Part shown: in pieces, positions 1 through 11,435 of the stretch
Numbering within the stretch: position 1 is the stretch's first letter
Layout: the number at the start of each line of letters is the position of its first letter
NCBI GenBank assembly: GCA_033816765.1
Contig: CM066296.1
Coordinates: forward strand, 434,001-498,000
Source of the DNA: Nothopassalora personata
Taxonomy: Eukaryota; Ascomycota; Dothideomycetes; Mycosphaerellales; Mycosphaerellaceae
DNA length: 64,000 nucleotides
Direction of reading: 5' to 3'
The notes under the pieces: model-generated
The model's input: only the letters and a program-made list of their open reading frames with translations
Database searches by the model: none
Told to the model about the DNA's origin: nothing
Made by a program: the position numbers and the translations under genes

Positions 1-379
1 CCCATTGAATGTTGTTCTTGAGCCCGTGGCGTTGGCAATTGCTATCAGCCCGCCATCGCCGTTGCTCAAACTTGAGGCCGCCAACCGAGGCGAAGAGTTG
101 CCAGAGGCGGACATTGTCAAGCAGATAGTATTTGATGGTCGACCACAAGCGCTCGAGGATGTGTACAGGTAGCGGGCGTAGGGCATTCTCGTCAAGCGCA
201 CCCAAGTTGCGGAGCAAAGTTCGCATCGCTACGTCCTGCAGAGAGCGGCTGATATGGCGTTCCTCAATGGTAGGAGGCTTCACGCCCCTGCGGTGCCTAT
301 TGGGATGGCACCTGCAGCGTTTCTTCACATGCATGGTCGTCTCGTGGAATATTTGTCCGCTTTCCCTGTCGAACGGCAT
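1..379 (-). CDS. Hypothetical protein, 5' part, runs off the left edge
   Basis: On the minus strand an ATG at 379 opens a frame that stays open for 126 codons to the window edge, so only the N-terminal part is seen. The product is basic, with an Arg/His/Cys-rich stretch near residues 17-32. A segment around residues 60-90 reads LPVHILERLW followed by an aromatic helix-like run. That pattern resembles uncharacterised fungal proteins with an F-box-like or helical N-terminal module, but I cannot name a family. The plus strand over the same bases also reads openly in parts, but it carries two in-frame TAG codons (170 and 179), so the minus frame is preferred. The 3' end, any introns and the function are unknown. 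Confidence 0.45.
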   Translation of the reverse strand, partial: MPFDRESGQIFHETTMHVKKRCRCHPNRHRRGVKPPTIEERHISRSLQDVAMRTLLRNLGALDENALRPLPVHILERLWSTIKYYLLDNVRLWQLFASVGGLKFEQRRWRADSNCQRHGLKNNIQW

Positions 380-1015
380 CTTGTGATTAGCGCGTGGAAT
401 GTGCTGTCGGGTACACCGATCAGGTCACAGCTTAGTGTGTCGAAAGCTTTTGAAGCAAGATGATCGCTTGCGGGACATTTGCTGTCATTCTTGCTCTTGG
501 CGGGTGATGTCGTTGTGTCGTCGATGTTGCTCACGCGGTGGACGCGAAGTTGTAGTTGAGATAAACCAGACCCCGAGGTTCGATCGAAGAAGCTTAGCTC
601 TTGCTTGGGGTCTGACTGGGATAACATCTGAGACATCAGAGCAGAAGAAACCCGTGTTTAGGAGGACAATACCATTTCTACGATGGCTTGGACCACGGTC
701 ACGCTTTAGGCTTTAGGGTCGTCCCAAAATTTTGCCATTTTATCTATGCGATCTGTGGTATCATAATGTCTTCTAGAGCTTCGAGCATTACCCACGCCAA
801 AAGAAGAACGACTTGCTCTGCGTTCATCAGTGGTATCAGTACAGCAAAAAGACAAGACCTCGCGTTTCCAACGCCTACGCTAAAAGCAGAAACAGCAAAG
901 CACTGCGATTGTCCGTTTCATACTCTTTCATTGCCCCTCAAGATACGCGAGCCTCTAGAGGGCCCAGCTTCACATGTTCTGCCCCTCCTGGAGATCTTTC
1001 AAAATATTCTTTCGA
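380..1015. other. Intergenic, nothing supported
   Basis: No reading frame with recognisable protein character was found between the truncated gene at the left edge and the decayed frame downstream of MED14. Short open frames occur on both strands but look like chance. Confidence 0.5.
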
Positions 1016-1031
1016 AACTCCGTGATTGCCA

Positions 1032-1705
1032 CTAGGCTAGTTTCGAGTCCGCTCTTCTTTTCAAAGCGCGAAAGGCATAGAAACCGATCGCCTTGTTCGC
1101 TCTTGAATGCCCGCTCGAATGAATCGAGTTGATATGCTCCAGGAAGGAGCTTCAGTCGTTCAGCGTGGCATAATCTTGCATGTGGTACGTTGAATCGAAG
1201 ACGACGTACCCGTGGTGGAGCTCCCGGTCGCCCTAGAACTTGAATGCATCTCTCACTAGTAGCATGCGCCACTTCTTGTACCTCTGGTCTTCTGTTAGGA
1301 TGAATCGCTCAAAGCCGTCAAGCTCGTAGCATTTCGCGGAGATTGATCGGTGGCCTGGCCATTAGTCGAGCATAGGATCAATCTCTTGATCGGCTTTGGC
1401 GATGTGAGGCTCGTCTGGAACCGGTGGCTCATATGTTTGTGGCGCCCAGCAATCGAGCTCGGGGTCATTCTCTTGATCGGCTTTGTCGTCATTGGACTCG
1501 CCTAGGACAGACCGCTGATGTCGTTATCGCGCCCGGGAACCAAGCTCAAAGATCTTCGAAGCAGCTTTATGCTCAGAGAGTCAGGCTCTGAGATGGCTTC
1601 CAATTGTTCTTCCGACCACGTTTCGAGCTCAATGGCTTCTTCCTCTGGTACTGCGACGTCGAGCCCTCTGTAGCCGAGCGTTGACACTTCTGACACTTCT
1701 CTCAA
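1032..1705 (-). pseudogene. Decayed coding sequence directly downstream of MED14
   Basis: Immediately past the MED14 stop (TAG at 1711-1709) the same frame stays open for 66 more codons to TAG at 1504-1502. It encodes an acidic Glu/Leu-rich segment. Another minus frame then shows protein-like sequence broken by stops at 1364, 1235, 1154 and 1034. It includes two copies of KADQE followed by a D-P-x-LD motif, 29 codons apart, matching a 16-bp direct repeat at 1382-1397 and 1469-1484. The phrases IELD, IELET, PELDC and PMLD, each followed by Trp or stop-Trp, recur through the region and into the MED14 C-terminus. This looks like a broken gene or tail built on degenerate repeats. Family unknown. 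A spliced live gene is possible but would need several introns. Confidence 0.4.
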
Positions 1706-1708
1706 CCA

Positions 1709-4700
1709 CTAGTCAAGCTCAATGACCTCCTTCTTAACTCTTGCACCATTTGGCTTGGCCGGAGCTTTCCCATTCGTGGACACATTACCGTTCACACTGC
1801 CTTTCGCACTCGCTACCATCTTCGCGCTGACAGGCCCAGAATTTGCAGAAGACTTCTGATGCGAGGGTTGCTGCGCAGGCGCCGGAGGCTTTCCAGTAGC
1901 CTGGAGTGCGTCACCTTGCTTGGAAGCGGCACCTGTCCCCGCCGTAGAGCTTCTGATAGTCTGATCAATGCGCTCGATGGCTTCGGCAGCCCCTTTGAGT
2001 ACTGCCACGAAGGTTCCGTCACCCAGCCCATACCAGAGATTGCTATGGAACTTTGACAATTCCAACAGTGTTTTGCCAATGGTAAATGCGGAAAGTTCTC
2101 CCTTCGAGAAGTTGGTAGAAATGCTCCAACTTCTCACGATACCATTGTTCGTCTTCCTGTCCTTGAGCTCCACCTTCAGAACTATAGCTGGCAAAGGTGC
2201 GCTGTAGCTGACGGTGTATAGCGTTGGGTGCCGAATGTGTACGAAGACGTCCTTCGATGGCAGATGCGCAGACTCGAGGTTGTCTAGGGCGCGCAAGACA
2301 GGCAATGAGACTTGCAGGGTCTGACATAGCGCAGCAAAGCTAGAGCCCCTGTCAATGATCATGTTCAGCAATTTCTCGAAGACGACTCGCGCTCTGAATT
2401 GCGGGTTGCTGGCCTTTGGTTCCAGTGCAAGTGTTGCGGGTGAACCGCTATCGCTAGCAAGGCCAACAGTCGCAGTAAGTTCAGGTGACTCGTGGTACAC
2501 GAAGGAGACCTTGGACAGACTGACGCTGGTCGCTCTGAACTTGTAGCCAATGATATTAGCAATGAAGCTGTTCAGCCGCTGACAAGCCTTGAGTCGTGAG
2601 CAGATCTCGTCGAGGTATGGTGCTCCAAATGGCGTGCGCAGTCGGAGAGCCAATGCACCAGATGCGTTCATAGCGACGTCCGCGTTTCGACTCTTCGAAG
2701 CCAGATACTCTTGGAGATGGTTGAGCTGCCCTTTTTCAACAGTCAAGCGTAAGTCATACCTAGCCATTGCCGCTTCATCATCCGCGCCTGACTGCTTAGC
2801 GGCCACTCCATTGTGAGTGACTCGCAATGATGTGATCGAGGAGCCCTTGCTGAAAGTGTCTTTCAAGAAGTCGCTGTTGCCCAGGAAGACCGAGGTCTCC
2901 CGATCGTTGTCCTCCAATGTTTCCGAGGAATTGTGCAGAGATATTGACGCCAGCACATCGGTCTTGTGTGAAAGTTTGGCTGCAGTGAGTTCCTGTGTGA
3001 GAACAGCACAAGACACTTCTGTTGCCGCTGCTTGCTCGATCTGCAACAATGAAGTGCGCGAGAGAGCTGGCTTCCCAGACCGCCGGCCGTGTGTTGGTAT
3101 CACTCGTGCCTCGGATATCACTCTGACCGCGCCACGCCTGTCTGAGGTCGGTCTGTCTAACAGTCGCACTGCCCACCACTTCTCCCCGGCAAGCGAGAAA
3201 GTTGCGAAAAGCGCCCATTGCTTGGCCCAGCTTTTGCTGCATACATAAGCTCTGATTGCAGCATTCCCGAATACTTGCTTAATGTTGTCTTTTGGAAAGT
3301 CTTCGCGGAGTCGGCTCCATCCAGCGAGATTGGCAGCCACATCGACACGATCTTTCATCATGTCACACAATGCACCTGCAAGCGCTGATGCTGGATCCAC
3401 CTTCTCGTCGCCGTTGATGGCTTGCTCGCACCTGGTGGCTCGCTGGTTGGCTGGTGAGACAGACGTTTTGCCGGTCACAGGTTCTTGCCGCACCACAACC
3501 CTGTCCTGGAGGCCAGCGATGGATATCCGCAAAGAGCATGCCTCTGGCGCGGTGTCTGACGTGTCAAGCTGTACATCGAGGTTCGCGTCTGGGCCTGCCA
3601 GCGTCTGTAAGCGGTCTTTGACTGAAATTAGTGACCACGATATGTGCCTTGCAATGACTTCAGACAATATTTGTTCGACGTCGAGGTTCTCCCAGTCAAT
3701 CTTGAGCTCGGCATCTTTCATCTCTACTCCTCGCCTGAACCAACGTAGTGACAAATGCGGAGTAGGAGGCCGCCTCGATCGCCGCGTTGAATCCTTGCCG
3801 GTGGAAACGCCTATCTCTATCCAGCTTTTGCGACCAGGCACAGCAGTCCAGTATTGTAAAGTGACCACTCGGCGATGCGTTTGTACACTCAGACAGTCGA
3901 ACCATTTCTCTTGCGATATCCTTGCGATCTGACTCTTGAGCACGTTGATCTTGTGTGTGAGAACAAAGTTGTGAAGAAAGTCATAGCAGCCCTGCAGGCC
4001 TTTCGCGCTCAGCTCTGCATTCGTTCTCATCTCTAGTGCTGCACGCAAGGCTTCTTGCAACCCGGTGGGTGCTGGATCGAACAGGAATCTGATATCGATG
4101 AGATAAAATTGGCCTGTGGGTTCCTCATCTGCCACTGATAGATCGACCTCAAACTCTCCGGGAACTCGAAATGTCGCACGTCCATTGGCGATGCTGAAGT
4201 CGTTGAAATGAACTGGCAGGTCTTCATGAAGGTTCAGACGTGTGGCGAGCGTGACGTTCATGCCTTGTAACGCCTTCAGCAGCTGCTTCGCAGTCATGCG
4301 GTTTTGCTGCACGAAGTTCAAGTTCGGCAAGCGACTTGCCTTCCCAGTGGCTAAAAGATCAAGAGCGCCCTGTATGTTTGGACTTCGCTGCTTCACCAAC
4401 TCTGTCGCCTTTTTCGAATTGCCGATGCTCCAGATCGCCGCATCTTGCGCACGTTGTTCCTTACCCTGCGCGACTCTGACATCGATGAGCGTGCACATAT
4501 CGTCGCCAGTGCTCTTCGCCCAGTCAGCAAGCACAGCGCTCTTCATGAAACGATCCCTCTGGCTCTTGGCGAACTCCATGAAAGTCCGTTTTTTCGCAAT
4601 ACTATCTTGTGATGTGTCAACGCCTTGCGGAACTATACCATTCGGCTGGCTAGTCGGCACTACCAAGGGCGTCTCAGCCAACTTGGTGACATGGTCAAGC

Positions 4701-5056
4701 AGATCCGAGTAACATGCTTGCGCTGTTCGCTCGATCATCTTGCCCATAGGCTTCCACACCTGACGGTCCTCTTGCCACGACTTGTCCAGCTCTGGTGGGG
4801 CCTCAGTCCCAGTCATGGCTATGTCTGTGCTCGCGCCAGATCCATTTGTGGTCGGAGGCACGTTCTGCGTGGATGTGCCGTTGGGTATGGGACCATTTGT
4901 AGCATTGGTCGCAGGGCCGTTGACCTGCGGCGCAGACCCATGTTGTGTAAAGTCCGGCTTCTTGGGGAGGCCTGCTATTTGTGCCTGGCTGCGATCTTTC
5001 TTCAGGTCTTGCGACCCGATCGCTCCTTGCTGGTCCATGATCAACCTGCCTGGCAT
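1709..5056 (-). CDS. MED14: Mediator of RNA polymerase II transcription subunit 14
   Basis: This encodes the scaffold subunit of Mediator (Rgr1/Med14), which links the middle and tail modules to the head in the nucleus. The uninterrupted frame gives about 1115 residues from the ATG at 5056; a second ATG six codons later (5038) is also possible. The frame extends further upstream only through a GTG. The conserved Med14 N-terminal domain starts near residue 90 (KPMGKMIERTAQ) and includes the helical FMEFAKSQRDRFMK and LPNLNFVQQNRMT segments. A low-complexity Ala/Gly/Asn/Lys tail ends in VIELD, a typical Med14-like acidic end. It is divergent from ATG22. The 66 open codons after the stop are described separately. 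Confidence 0.92.
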   Translation of the reverse strand: MPGRLIMDQQGAIGSQDLKKDRSQAQIAGLPKKPDFTQHGSAPQVNGPATNATNGPIPNGTSTQNVPPTTNGSGASTDIAMTGTEAPPELDKSWQEDRQVWKPMGKMIERTAQACYSDLLDHVTKLAETPLVVPTSQPNGIVPQGVDTSQDSIAKKRTFMEFAKSQRDRFMKSAVLADWAKSTGDDMCTLIDVRVAQGKEQRAQDAAIWSIGNSKKATELVKQRSPNIQGALDLLATGKASRLPNLNFVQQNRMTAKQLLKALQGMNVTLATRLNLHEDLPVHFNDFSIANGRATFRVPGEFEVDLSVADEEPTGQFYLIDIRFLFDPAPTGLQEALRAALEMRTNAELSAKGLQGCYDFLHNFVLTHKINVLKSQIARISQEKWFDCLSVQTHRRVVTLQYWTAVPGRKSWIEIGVSTGKDSTRRSRRPPTPHLSLRWFRRGVEMKDAELKIDWENLDVEQILSEVIARHISWSLISVKDRLQTLAGPDANLDVQLDTSDTAPEACSLRISIAGLQDRVVVRQEPVTGKTSVSPANQRATRCEQAINGDEKVDPASALAGALCDMMKDRVDVAANLAGWSRLREDFPKDNIKQVFGNAAIRAYVCSKSWAKQWALFATFSLAGEKWWAVRLLDRPTSDRRGAVRVISEARVIPTHGRRSGKPALSRTSLLQIEQAAATEVSCAVLTQELTAAKLSHKTDVLASISLHNSSETLEDNDRETSVFLGNSDFLKDTFSKGSSITSLRVTHNGVAAKQSGADDEAAMARYDLRLTVEKGQLNHLQEYLASKSRNADVAMNASGALALRLRTPFGAPYLDEICSRLKACQRLNSFIANIIGYKFRATSVSLSKVSFVYHESPELTATVGLASDSGSPATLALEPKASNPQFRARVVFEKLLNMIIDRGSSFAALCQTLQVSLPVLRALDNLESAHLPSKDVFVHIRHPTLYTVSYSAPLPAIVLKVELKDRKTNNGIVRSWSISTNFSKGELSAFTIGKTLLELSKFHSNLWYGLGDGTFVAVLKGAAEAIERIDQTIRSSTAGTGAASKQGDALQATGKPPAPAQQPSHQKSSANSGPVSAKMVASAKGSVNGNVSTNGKAPAKPNGARVKKEVIELD

Positions 5057-6347
5057 TTCCTCGCCGCCTCCCGCACCAGCACTTCCTCCCTCGTCGCCGC
5101 TCCACGCACCTCCACCACCTGGCACCTCCACCGCGTTCCCCTCTTTCCGAGTCGTTGCGCGCAATCTGTCCACTGTGCCGTTCCTCCACGTTCAGGTCAT
5201 TTCTTGCTGTGATCCTACAGTCCTTGTTTCCGGCCAGTGAATTGCGGTGGAGTCGGTGAGTAGAATGCGCAAGTAGTAAGAACTGCGCCGATAGTAGTGA
5301 TTCTGCACGTGTCGTGTTGTTGTGGTGGAGGGCGACCGTGGGTGACGGAAGAGGAAAGGTGAACGGTCCGCGATGTGATGTCAGCGCCGCGGGATTGTCG
5401 CCTGTCGCAAGCACACGTGACGTGCTCGTTCCCGTGCTGATTCAGGTACCCGTACCGCGTTGGCTGCTCTGAGTAGTGGTGAGTGTATGGTGTTGTTCAG
5501 GCGCGTCAGCAGCGCGGTCGGTGGGTGACTTCCTACTCGAACGAAGCGGGAAGGTGGATTGAAGGCTGCAGATATCCCTGCAAGCTAAGCGAGCTCTGGA
5601 CATTCACCGTGAAGGAATATCGATCTCAACATGGCACTCATCAATATCCTGTACGCACATTCGCCTCTGCATCTGAAGCTCTTGATTAGCACACTGAGAA
5701 GGCACGCCTCGAACGATGATGGTTAAGGCTCTGCAAACGTTCATTACAGCCAGTTGCGGCATGCTGTGTCCTCGAGTGAACGATCGGCGACTGCGCAATC
5801 ATTGTGTTACGGGAGTCGTCAAGTACAGACAACATGATCGTCGTAATCACGTCGCCATCGAACCTCTTTTTACCACTCCAAGTATTCGATGCGACGTATG
5901 CGGCATCGTGGCTCAGAACCCATACTATGATGCTCGTCTGAATGCCAGTAGCGCCATTTCAGGAAACCGTTGCCAGCATCGTCGAGCCCGAGAAAGAACA
6001 TTCATATTAAAGGCTGTATATTGCCCTCCATCACCAACGGCAAGGGGAGATGTACTGTTTAAACGTCGACAGTGTAACTGCAACGCATCTCGTGGACCAG
6101 GTCACTTCGCCAAGCAGCTCATCACTAGCGCATCGCCCTTGTCCATGCTCAGAGGCCATGTGCACACCATCATCTCAACAAGTACGCTTGCCTTATCGCG
6201 ATACGCGCCCACATTATGCCTTCACGTACTCATGACCTCTCGCTACATCATTTGACATCGTCGACTGAAATATTTCGACCTTGCGAGTACTTTCACTCGT
6301 CTTTGAGGTGTTTCAGCATGGAGGAAGGCTACTTTTAGCTTCATTTA
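5057..6347. promoter_or_regulatory. Divergent upstream region of MED14 and ATG22
   Basis: About 1.3 kb separates the two divergently transcribed start codons and must hold both promoters. Open frames on both strands (for example 5716-6255 plus) have no recognisable protein features. No clear TATA element was picked out. Confidence 0.5.
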
Positions 6348-8512
6348 ATGTCTAGCCGCGGATCGCAAGTGCAAGTGGAGCCGAGAGCGTCTCCGCTGAC
6401 ACATCGCTCACAGCACTCCGACGATCATGCCATCAACACCCCTAGTGCAGCATCGTCACCAGCATCGTGTCGCAGAGACGCTCATCGATACGAAGAGGAC
6501 TACTCAAGTCGTGAAGAGACTGAGAACGACCTAGCGGATGATGAGCTATCTTTCTCCTCCACACTTTCCGCGGAGGCGACCTGCATAATGGGTCCTACCG
6601 ACGACGATACAGCAGGATCCATCGAACCGTCATATCCAGGTGAGGACCCCAGGCCGACTTCGAACAAGGAATTACTAGGCTTCTACACGTATTCTTTCGC
6701 AGCGGAAGTCTTCGTGGTCTGCGGACTTGGAGCTTTCATCCCCATCACGCTTGAGGATCTGGCGAGGGCGAGCGCGACTGCAGTTCTGGCACACGATCAC
6801 ACCAAATCATGCAGACCTCACGGAATCGAAAGCTCTTTGGGTCCTTTAGCGAGCCTCTTCGCGCGAGAGGGCAACGAGACCAGGAAAGGCTCACAATGTG
6901 TGTTCCGCGTCCTGGGCATGGAAGTTAACACTGCTTCTTTCGCAATGTACACCTTCTCCCTTAGCGTCCTGATCCAAGCTCTGGTAGTTGTTACGATGTC
7001 TGGAGCAGCAGATCACGGTCGGTATCGGAAGTCCTTGATGATCGGATTTGCCATAGTTGGAGCTGTGGCAACGATGCTGTTCCTCCCTGTCACTCCTGCA
7101 GTGTATTTGCTCGGCAGCCTTTGGGCGGTTATTGGCAACGTTTGCTTCGGAGCCAGCTTTGTGCTGCTGAACTCCTTCTTGCCTTTGTTGGTGAGATGGC
7201 ACCCTTCTGTCAGGCCGCAGGCAGAGGCAAGACAGTGGACGGAGAGTGAGAGATCAGGTGATGACGACGGGGTAAGTCTTTTGACGATTCTGCTTCAAGC
7301 AGAGCGCCCTTGCTCCTGCAAACATGACGACTTGCACGCTTTGGGGCCTGTTCTTTGCTTACAAAAGCACAGTATGAGCATGCAGATGACGATCAGACGG
7401 AAGACCCAGCTTCGTTACAGCTGGTAAACTCAAGAACCTCGTTGTTGCCCACAGACGGCGAGACCTCGCCGTACCCGCATTCGCGAGCTGCAGCATCGTC
7501 CGAGATGCAATTGTCCACGAAGATCTCTTCCTATGGCGTCGGAATTGGGTATATGGCCGCGGTTATCGTTCAGGTCCTCTCAGTCTTCCTCTTAAAGTCG
7601 ACTGGCGGCAATCTCTTCTCACTGCGACTTGTGCTCTTCGTCATTGGCGGTTGGTGGCTCTGTTTCACCATCCCAGCAGCATTTATGCTTCGACCACGGC
7701 CTGGACCCCCACTCTCAGCTGGCAAGGCTCGTAGCTGGATTGGCTACCTGACGTACTCATGGAGAAACCTTGGAAAAACAATCATCCGCGCTCGCCGTTT
7801 GCAGGATGTTCTCCTGTTCCTGGGAGCCTGGTTCATGATCAGCGATGCAGTAGCAACTGTCTCCGGCACTGCTATCCTCTTCGCAAAGACTACTCTCGGC
7901 ATGGATTCCTCAGCACTCGCAATGATCAACGTGATCGTGACTATCTCTGGTATCTTCGGTGCCTTCACCTGGTCAAAGCTGTCTCGCGCTTTGCAACTCA
8001 AGCCGTCGCAGACAATCCTGACTTGCATCTGCTTATTTGAGCTCATCCCTCTATACGGTCTTCTCGGCTACATTCCTGCTATCCAGCGATATGGGTCCTT
8101 TGGTCTTCAGCAGGAATGGGAAATGTATCCGCTTGGTGCAGTGTATGGCCTGGTGCTTGGTGGTTTGGGCTCGTACTGCCGATCTTTATACGGCGAGCTT
8201 ATTCCTCCTGGCAGCGAGGCCGCCTTCTACGCATTGTACGCTATCACTGACAAAGGCAGCAGCATATTCGGACCGGCCATTGTTGGTGCTATCACTGATG
8301 CGACTGGCGACATTCGGCCCGCGTTCTGGTTCCTAGCTGTTCTAATCGGTCTACCTATACCGCTCATGTTCCTGGTCAACGTTGAGAGAGGGAAGAGAGA
8401 GGGAGAGAAGCTGGCACGAGAGACGGCGCCTGAAGATCTCGATCTACACGATTCGACATTCCTGGAGGAGGCTGATACTCGAGGCGGAATATACTCGAAT
8501 ACCGAACAATGA
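6348..8512 (+). CDS. ATG22: Autophagy-related protein 22, vacuolar amino acid effluxer
   Basis: Two exons, 6348-7271 and 7373-8512, give 687 residues. The intron (101 nt) has a GTAAGT donor and an ACAAAAGCACAG acceptor, and both exons meet at a codon boundary. Atg22 is a multi-spanning vacuolar membrane protein of the major facilitator superfamily that exports amino acids released from autophagic bodies. The N-terminal ~100 residues are hydrophilic and acidic. The family signature follows, with [16 protein letters not shown] then [20 protein letters not shown] at about residues 97-135. About ten to twelve hydrophobic segments span the rest, including [16 protein letters not shown] after the intron. 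The short Lys/Arg/Glu-rich tail is cytosolic-like. The spliced length matches fungal Atg22 (about 600-700). Confidence 0.93.
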
Positions 8513-9724
8513 ATGAAATATTCAAGTAGAAACACTAGTCTCTATTGCTGCCTGGGCCCAAGCTCATGTCAGCATCTATATTCACTTCACAAACCAGACC
8601 TCTGCGCCACCCGGGCCTTCGATTATTTGGCGCTAACGCCATCCCTTTATACCGCCTCAGACTCGAAAATGCCACGTGCACAACAGCGTCTGTCGCATTC
8701 ATCTTTCGACCGATCTGCGACAAAACTTACGCCGAGAGTGGCTGGGATATATCCCTGAACATCGGATCAACTGCACGTGCTACGTTGCCTGTGCATTTCA
8801 CAGTGGAAGACTGATTAAACCTCAGAAACCCGCGACTGTGGTGGTCCTCCGGCAGAGGAAACCACCGCTTGTTCGGATCAAGGTGTGTTCTCCGAAATTG
8901 TATCATACCCCAGTCGATATCGCATCCACGAGGTCTAGGCAATCTCGAAGGCTCTCGTGGGTGTTCGGTGTCTCTACCTTTGATGGAAAGCATGATGGCA
9001 ATCGTCAGGATATGTGAATGATAGAGTGTATTGATTGAAGCAGTCAAAGCATATGAATAAAGTGAGAAGCAAATGCTGTTGCTACATCAGCAGAGACATA
9101 TAGGAGTAGTCGGGCACGCATGTTTCAGAGTAACAGATACGTCAGAACATAGTCACGTGACCTTGGATTCTGGCTCTTACTCCTGCTTGCGACGACAGGC
9201 CCAACACCGACCGCGACTGCACTAGCATTCCCTTGCCACCCTTTGCAGAGTCAAAGACGTCGGGAACGAACAGGCAAGCTATCTACTACCCACTTGTTCA
9301 CTTGGCCACCACCACCACCACCTCTCTTCGCACAGCGCGCGCACTGCGCGTTCACCAGCACCCCCTCGAGCATCTTCGCGACGTCCTTGATCAACTCTCT
9401 CACTGCAAGACCTCTTTGTCCTTCTGCATTACCGAGCGCTGTGCGCATCCCACTCCTGCACCGCAGCCCACTCTCCGCCCCAGCGACCACCAGCACTGCA
9501 TAATACTCCTCTGGCCATAGCTGCACTAGCACCAGCACCAGCACCAGCTTCACCACATCACAGCACTCTCCGATCCTGCTCTCTACCACACGCACACAGC
9601 TCTCCTTCACGTTCGTCTCTGTACGTAGGAGCAGACAGTCAAGCAATACAATCAGACCGCTCGCGTTGGCATAGTCACATCTCTGGTACAGCACACTCTC
9701 ACATCGTCACACCGAGTCATCACA
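8513..9724. other. Intergenic, ATG22 3' region and KH gene 5' leader
   Basis: No gene was recognised. The 400 bases before the KH gene ATG are C/A-rich with runs of CCA and CAGCAC repeats (around 9303-9325 and 9520-9550), consistent with a long pyrimidine/CA-rich fungal leader. Confidence 0.5.
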
Positions 9725-11435
9725 ATGGCCGAAACACCCACCGAAACCCCAGTCGCGACCCAGAAGCGCCCACTCGAGGAGCCATCTTCACCTTCTGGAC
9801 CAAACGACCAGCCGGATGCCAAGCGCCCAGCCCTCGACAAGATCTTGAAGGAGGATACTGCGGACACGAGCGAAACCCCCCGCCAGCCAGCACCAGAGCC
9901 ATCTGCCGATGTCGACGGCACTGAAGCTGCACCTGTCGAGGCAGACGCAGAGGATGCCGCCGCGCCCAAGATCGATGCTGATGTGACGGACAAGCAAGGT
10001 GACACAGTCGTGCCAGATGCGCCCACGAATGGCCTGCAGCTCGACAGCGCAAACCTGCCACCACAGCAGGCTACAGCAGCAGTCCCGACCAACGGCGCAG
10101 CAGATGACCGCCAGTCTTCGCAAGCACCCATGCCTTACCACCAACAAGATGAGTCCTCATGGCTTCACGTACGCGCCATCATCTCCAGTGCAGAGGCGGC
10201 GACCGTTATCGGTAAGGGAGGCGAGAACGTCACGCAGATCCGTCGCATGGCTGGTGCCAAGTGCACCGTGAGCGAGTACACCCGTGGTGCAGTCGAGCGC
10301 ATTCTCACTGTCAGCGGCCTCGTGGACGCCGTGGCCAAAGCGTTCGGTCTCATCATCCGCACCCTCAACCAAGAGCCTCTCGACCAGCCCTCCACTCCCC
10401 AATCCAAGACATACCCGCTCCGCCTCCTCGTCCCACACATCCTCATTGGCTCCATCATCGGCAAGCAGGGCGTGCGCATCCGCGAGATCCAAGAGGCATC
10501 CGGTGCACGCCTCAATGCGTCCGAGTCCTGCCTTCCTCTTTCCACCGAGCGCTCGCTCGTCGTTCTTGGTGTCGCAGACGCAGTCCACATTGCTACTTAC
10601 TACGTTGGCAGCACTCTGGTCGAGCAGCTGACTGATCGCTTCGGTGGTCCTGCAGCTTCCAACTACGCTGGCAGACATGGCGGACCACAAGGTGTCGTTC
10701 CAGGCGGCATGCAAGTTGTGCCGTATGTGCCTCAGCACGCCGGCGGACAGATGGGTCACCCAGAATACAATCGCAACAAGCAGCACGCGCCAACTCAGCG
10801 CACTCCAGCTCAGCCATTCGGACAACCGTACATGCAAGGACAGACTCCTCTGCCACCTCAGCAGGCCCCGATGGGCTATGGTGCTGGTTCGCCGCGCGCA
10901 CCGTACGTCGGAGCTGGCCCACAACAGCCCCAGCCATACGGACATGCAGCACCGCAAGCTCATGGGGGACCTCCACAACAGCCGATGCAAGGCATGGTAC
11001 CTGGTCAACCAATCACACAACAAATTTTCATCCCGAACGACATGGTCGGCGCAATCATCGGCAAAGGCGGTGCTAAGATCAACGAAATTCGCCAACTCAG
11101 CGGCAGCGTCATCAAGATTAACGAACCTCAGGACAACAACAACGAGCGTCTGGTAACCATCACTGGCACACAAGAATGCAACCAGATGGCTCTCTACATG
11201 TTGTACTCGAGGCTGGGTGAGTCAAGCAAGAACTCCAACTCTATCATGCCCCGATAGATGGCGGAAGGACTGTTCCACGGAACCCTTTGTACGAGTACTG
11301 GATCAGATCACGCACGCATTGTCACACATACCATCGGATTCTCCTTTGGCGTCGGACATTGGGGTTGCTAATGTGCTTTTTCTAGCGGACCTGCGCTCTG
11401 CGGAAAGTGGCAGCAGTGGCAATGGCAAGCAGTAA
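9725..11435 (+). CDS. Three-KH-domain RNA-binding protein (Rnc1/Pbp2/Hek2-like)
   Basis: The single main exon 9725-11216 encodes three KH domains at about residues 148-215, 230-305 and 429-495. Each has its GxxG loop (GKGG, GKQG, GKGG). The N-terminus is acidic and Ala/Glu-rich; a Gln/Pro/Gly-rich linker of about 120 residues separates KH2 from KH3. This layout is that of fungal poly(C)/mRNA-binding proteins that control mRNA stability and localisation. After KH3 the sequence offers a good intron: GTGAGT donor at 11217, GCTAAT branch site and TTTTTCTAG acceptor, giving exon 2 at 11386-11435 with ADLRSAESGSSGNGKQ as the last residues (513 in total). Without splicing the frame stops at 11257 (510 residues). 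I favour the spliced form. Confidence 0.88.

Noticed and set aside
2..463. Plus-strand coding-like reading at the left edge
   Set aside because: It is interrupted by TAG at 170 and 179, whereas the minus strand is open for 126 codons from a proper ATG.
5716..6255. 179-codon plus frame upstream of ATG22
   Set aside because: No domain, no biased composition and no splice partners; a chance frame in the promoter region.
9251..10131. Long minus-strand frames opposite the KH gene start
   Set aside because: Shadows of the GC-rich coding strand with low-complexity Ser/Ala/Val content.
10157..11173. 338-codon minus-strand frame opposite the KH gene
   Set aside because: The plus strand encodes three clear KH domains; the antisense frame has no family features.
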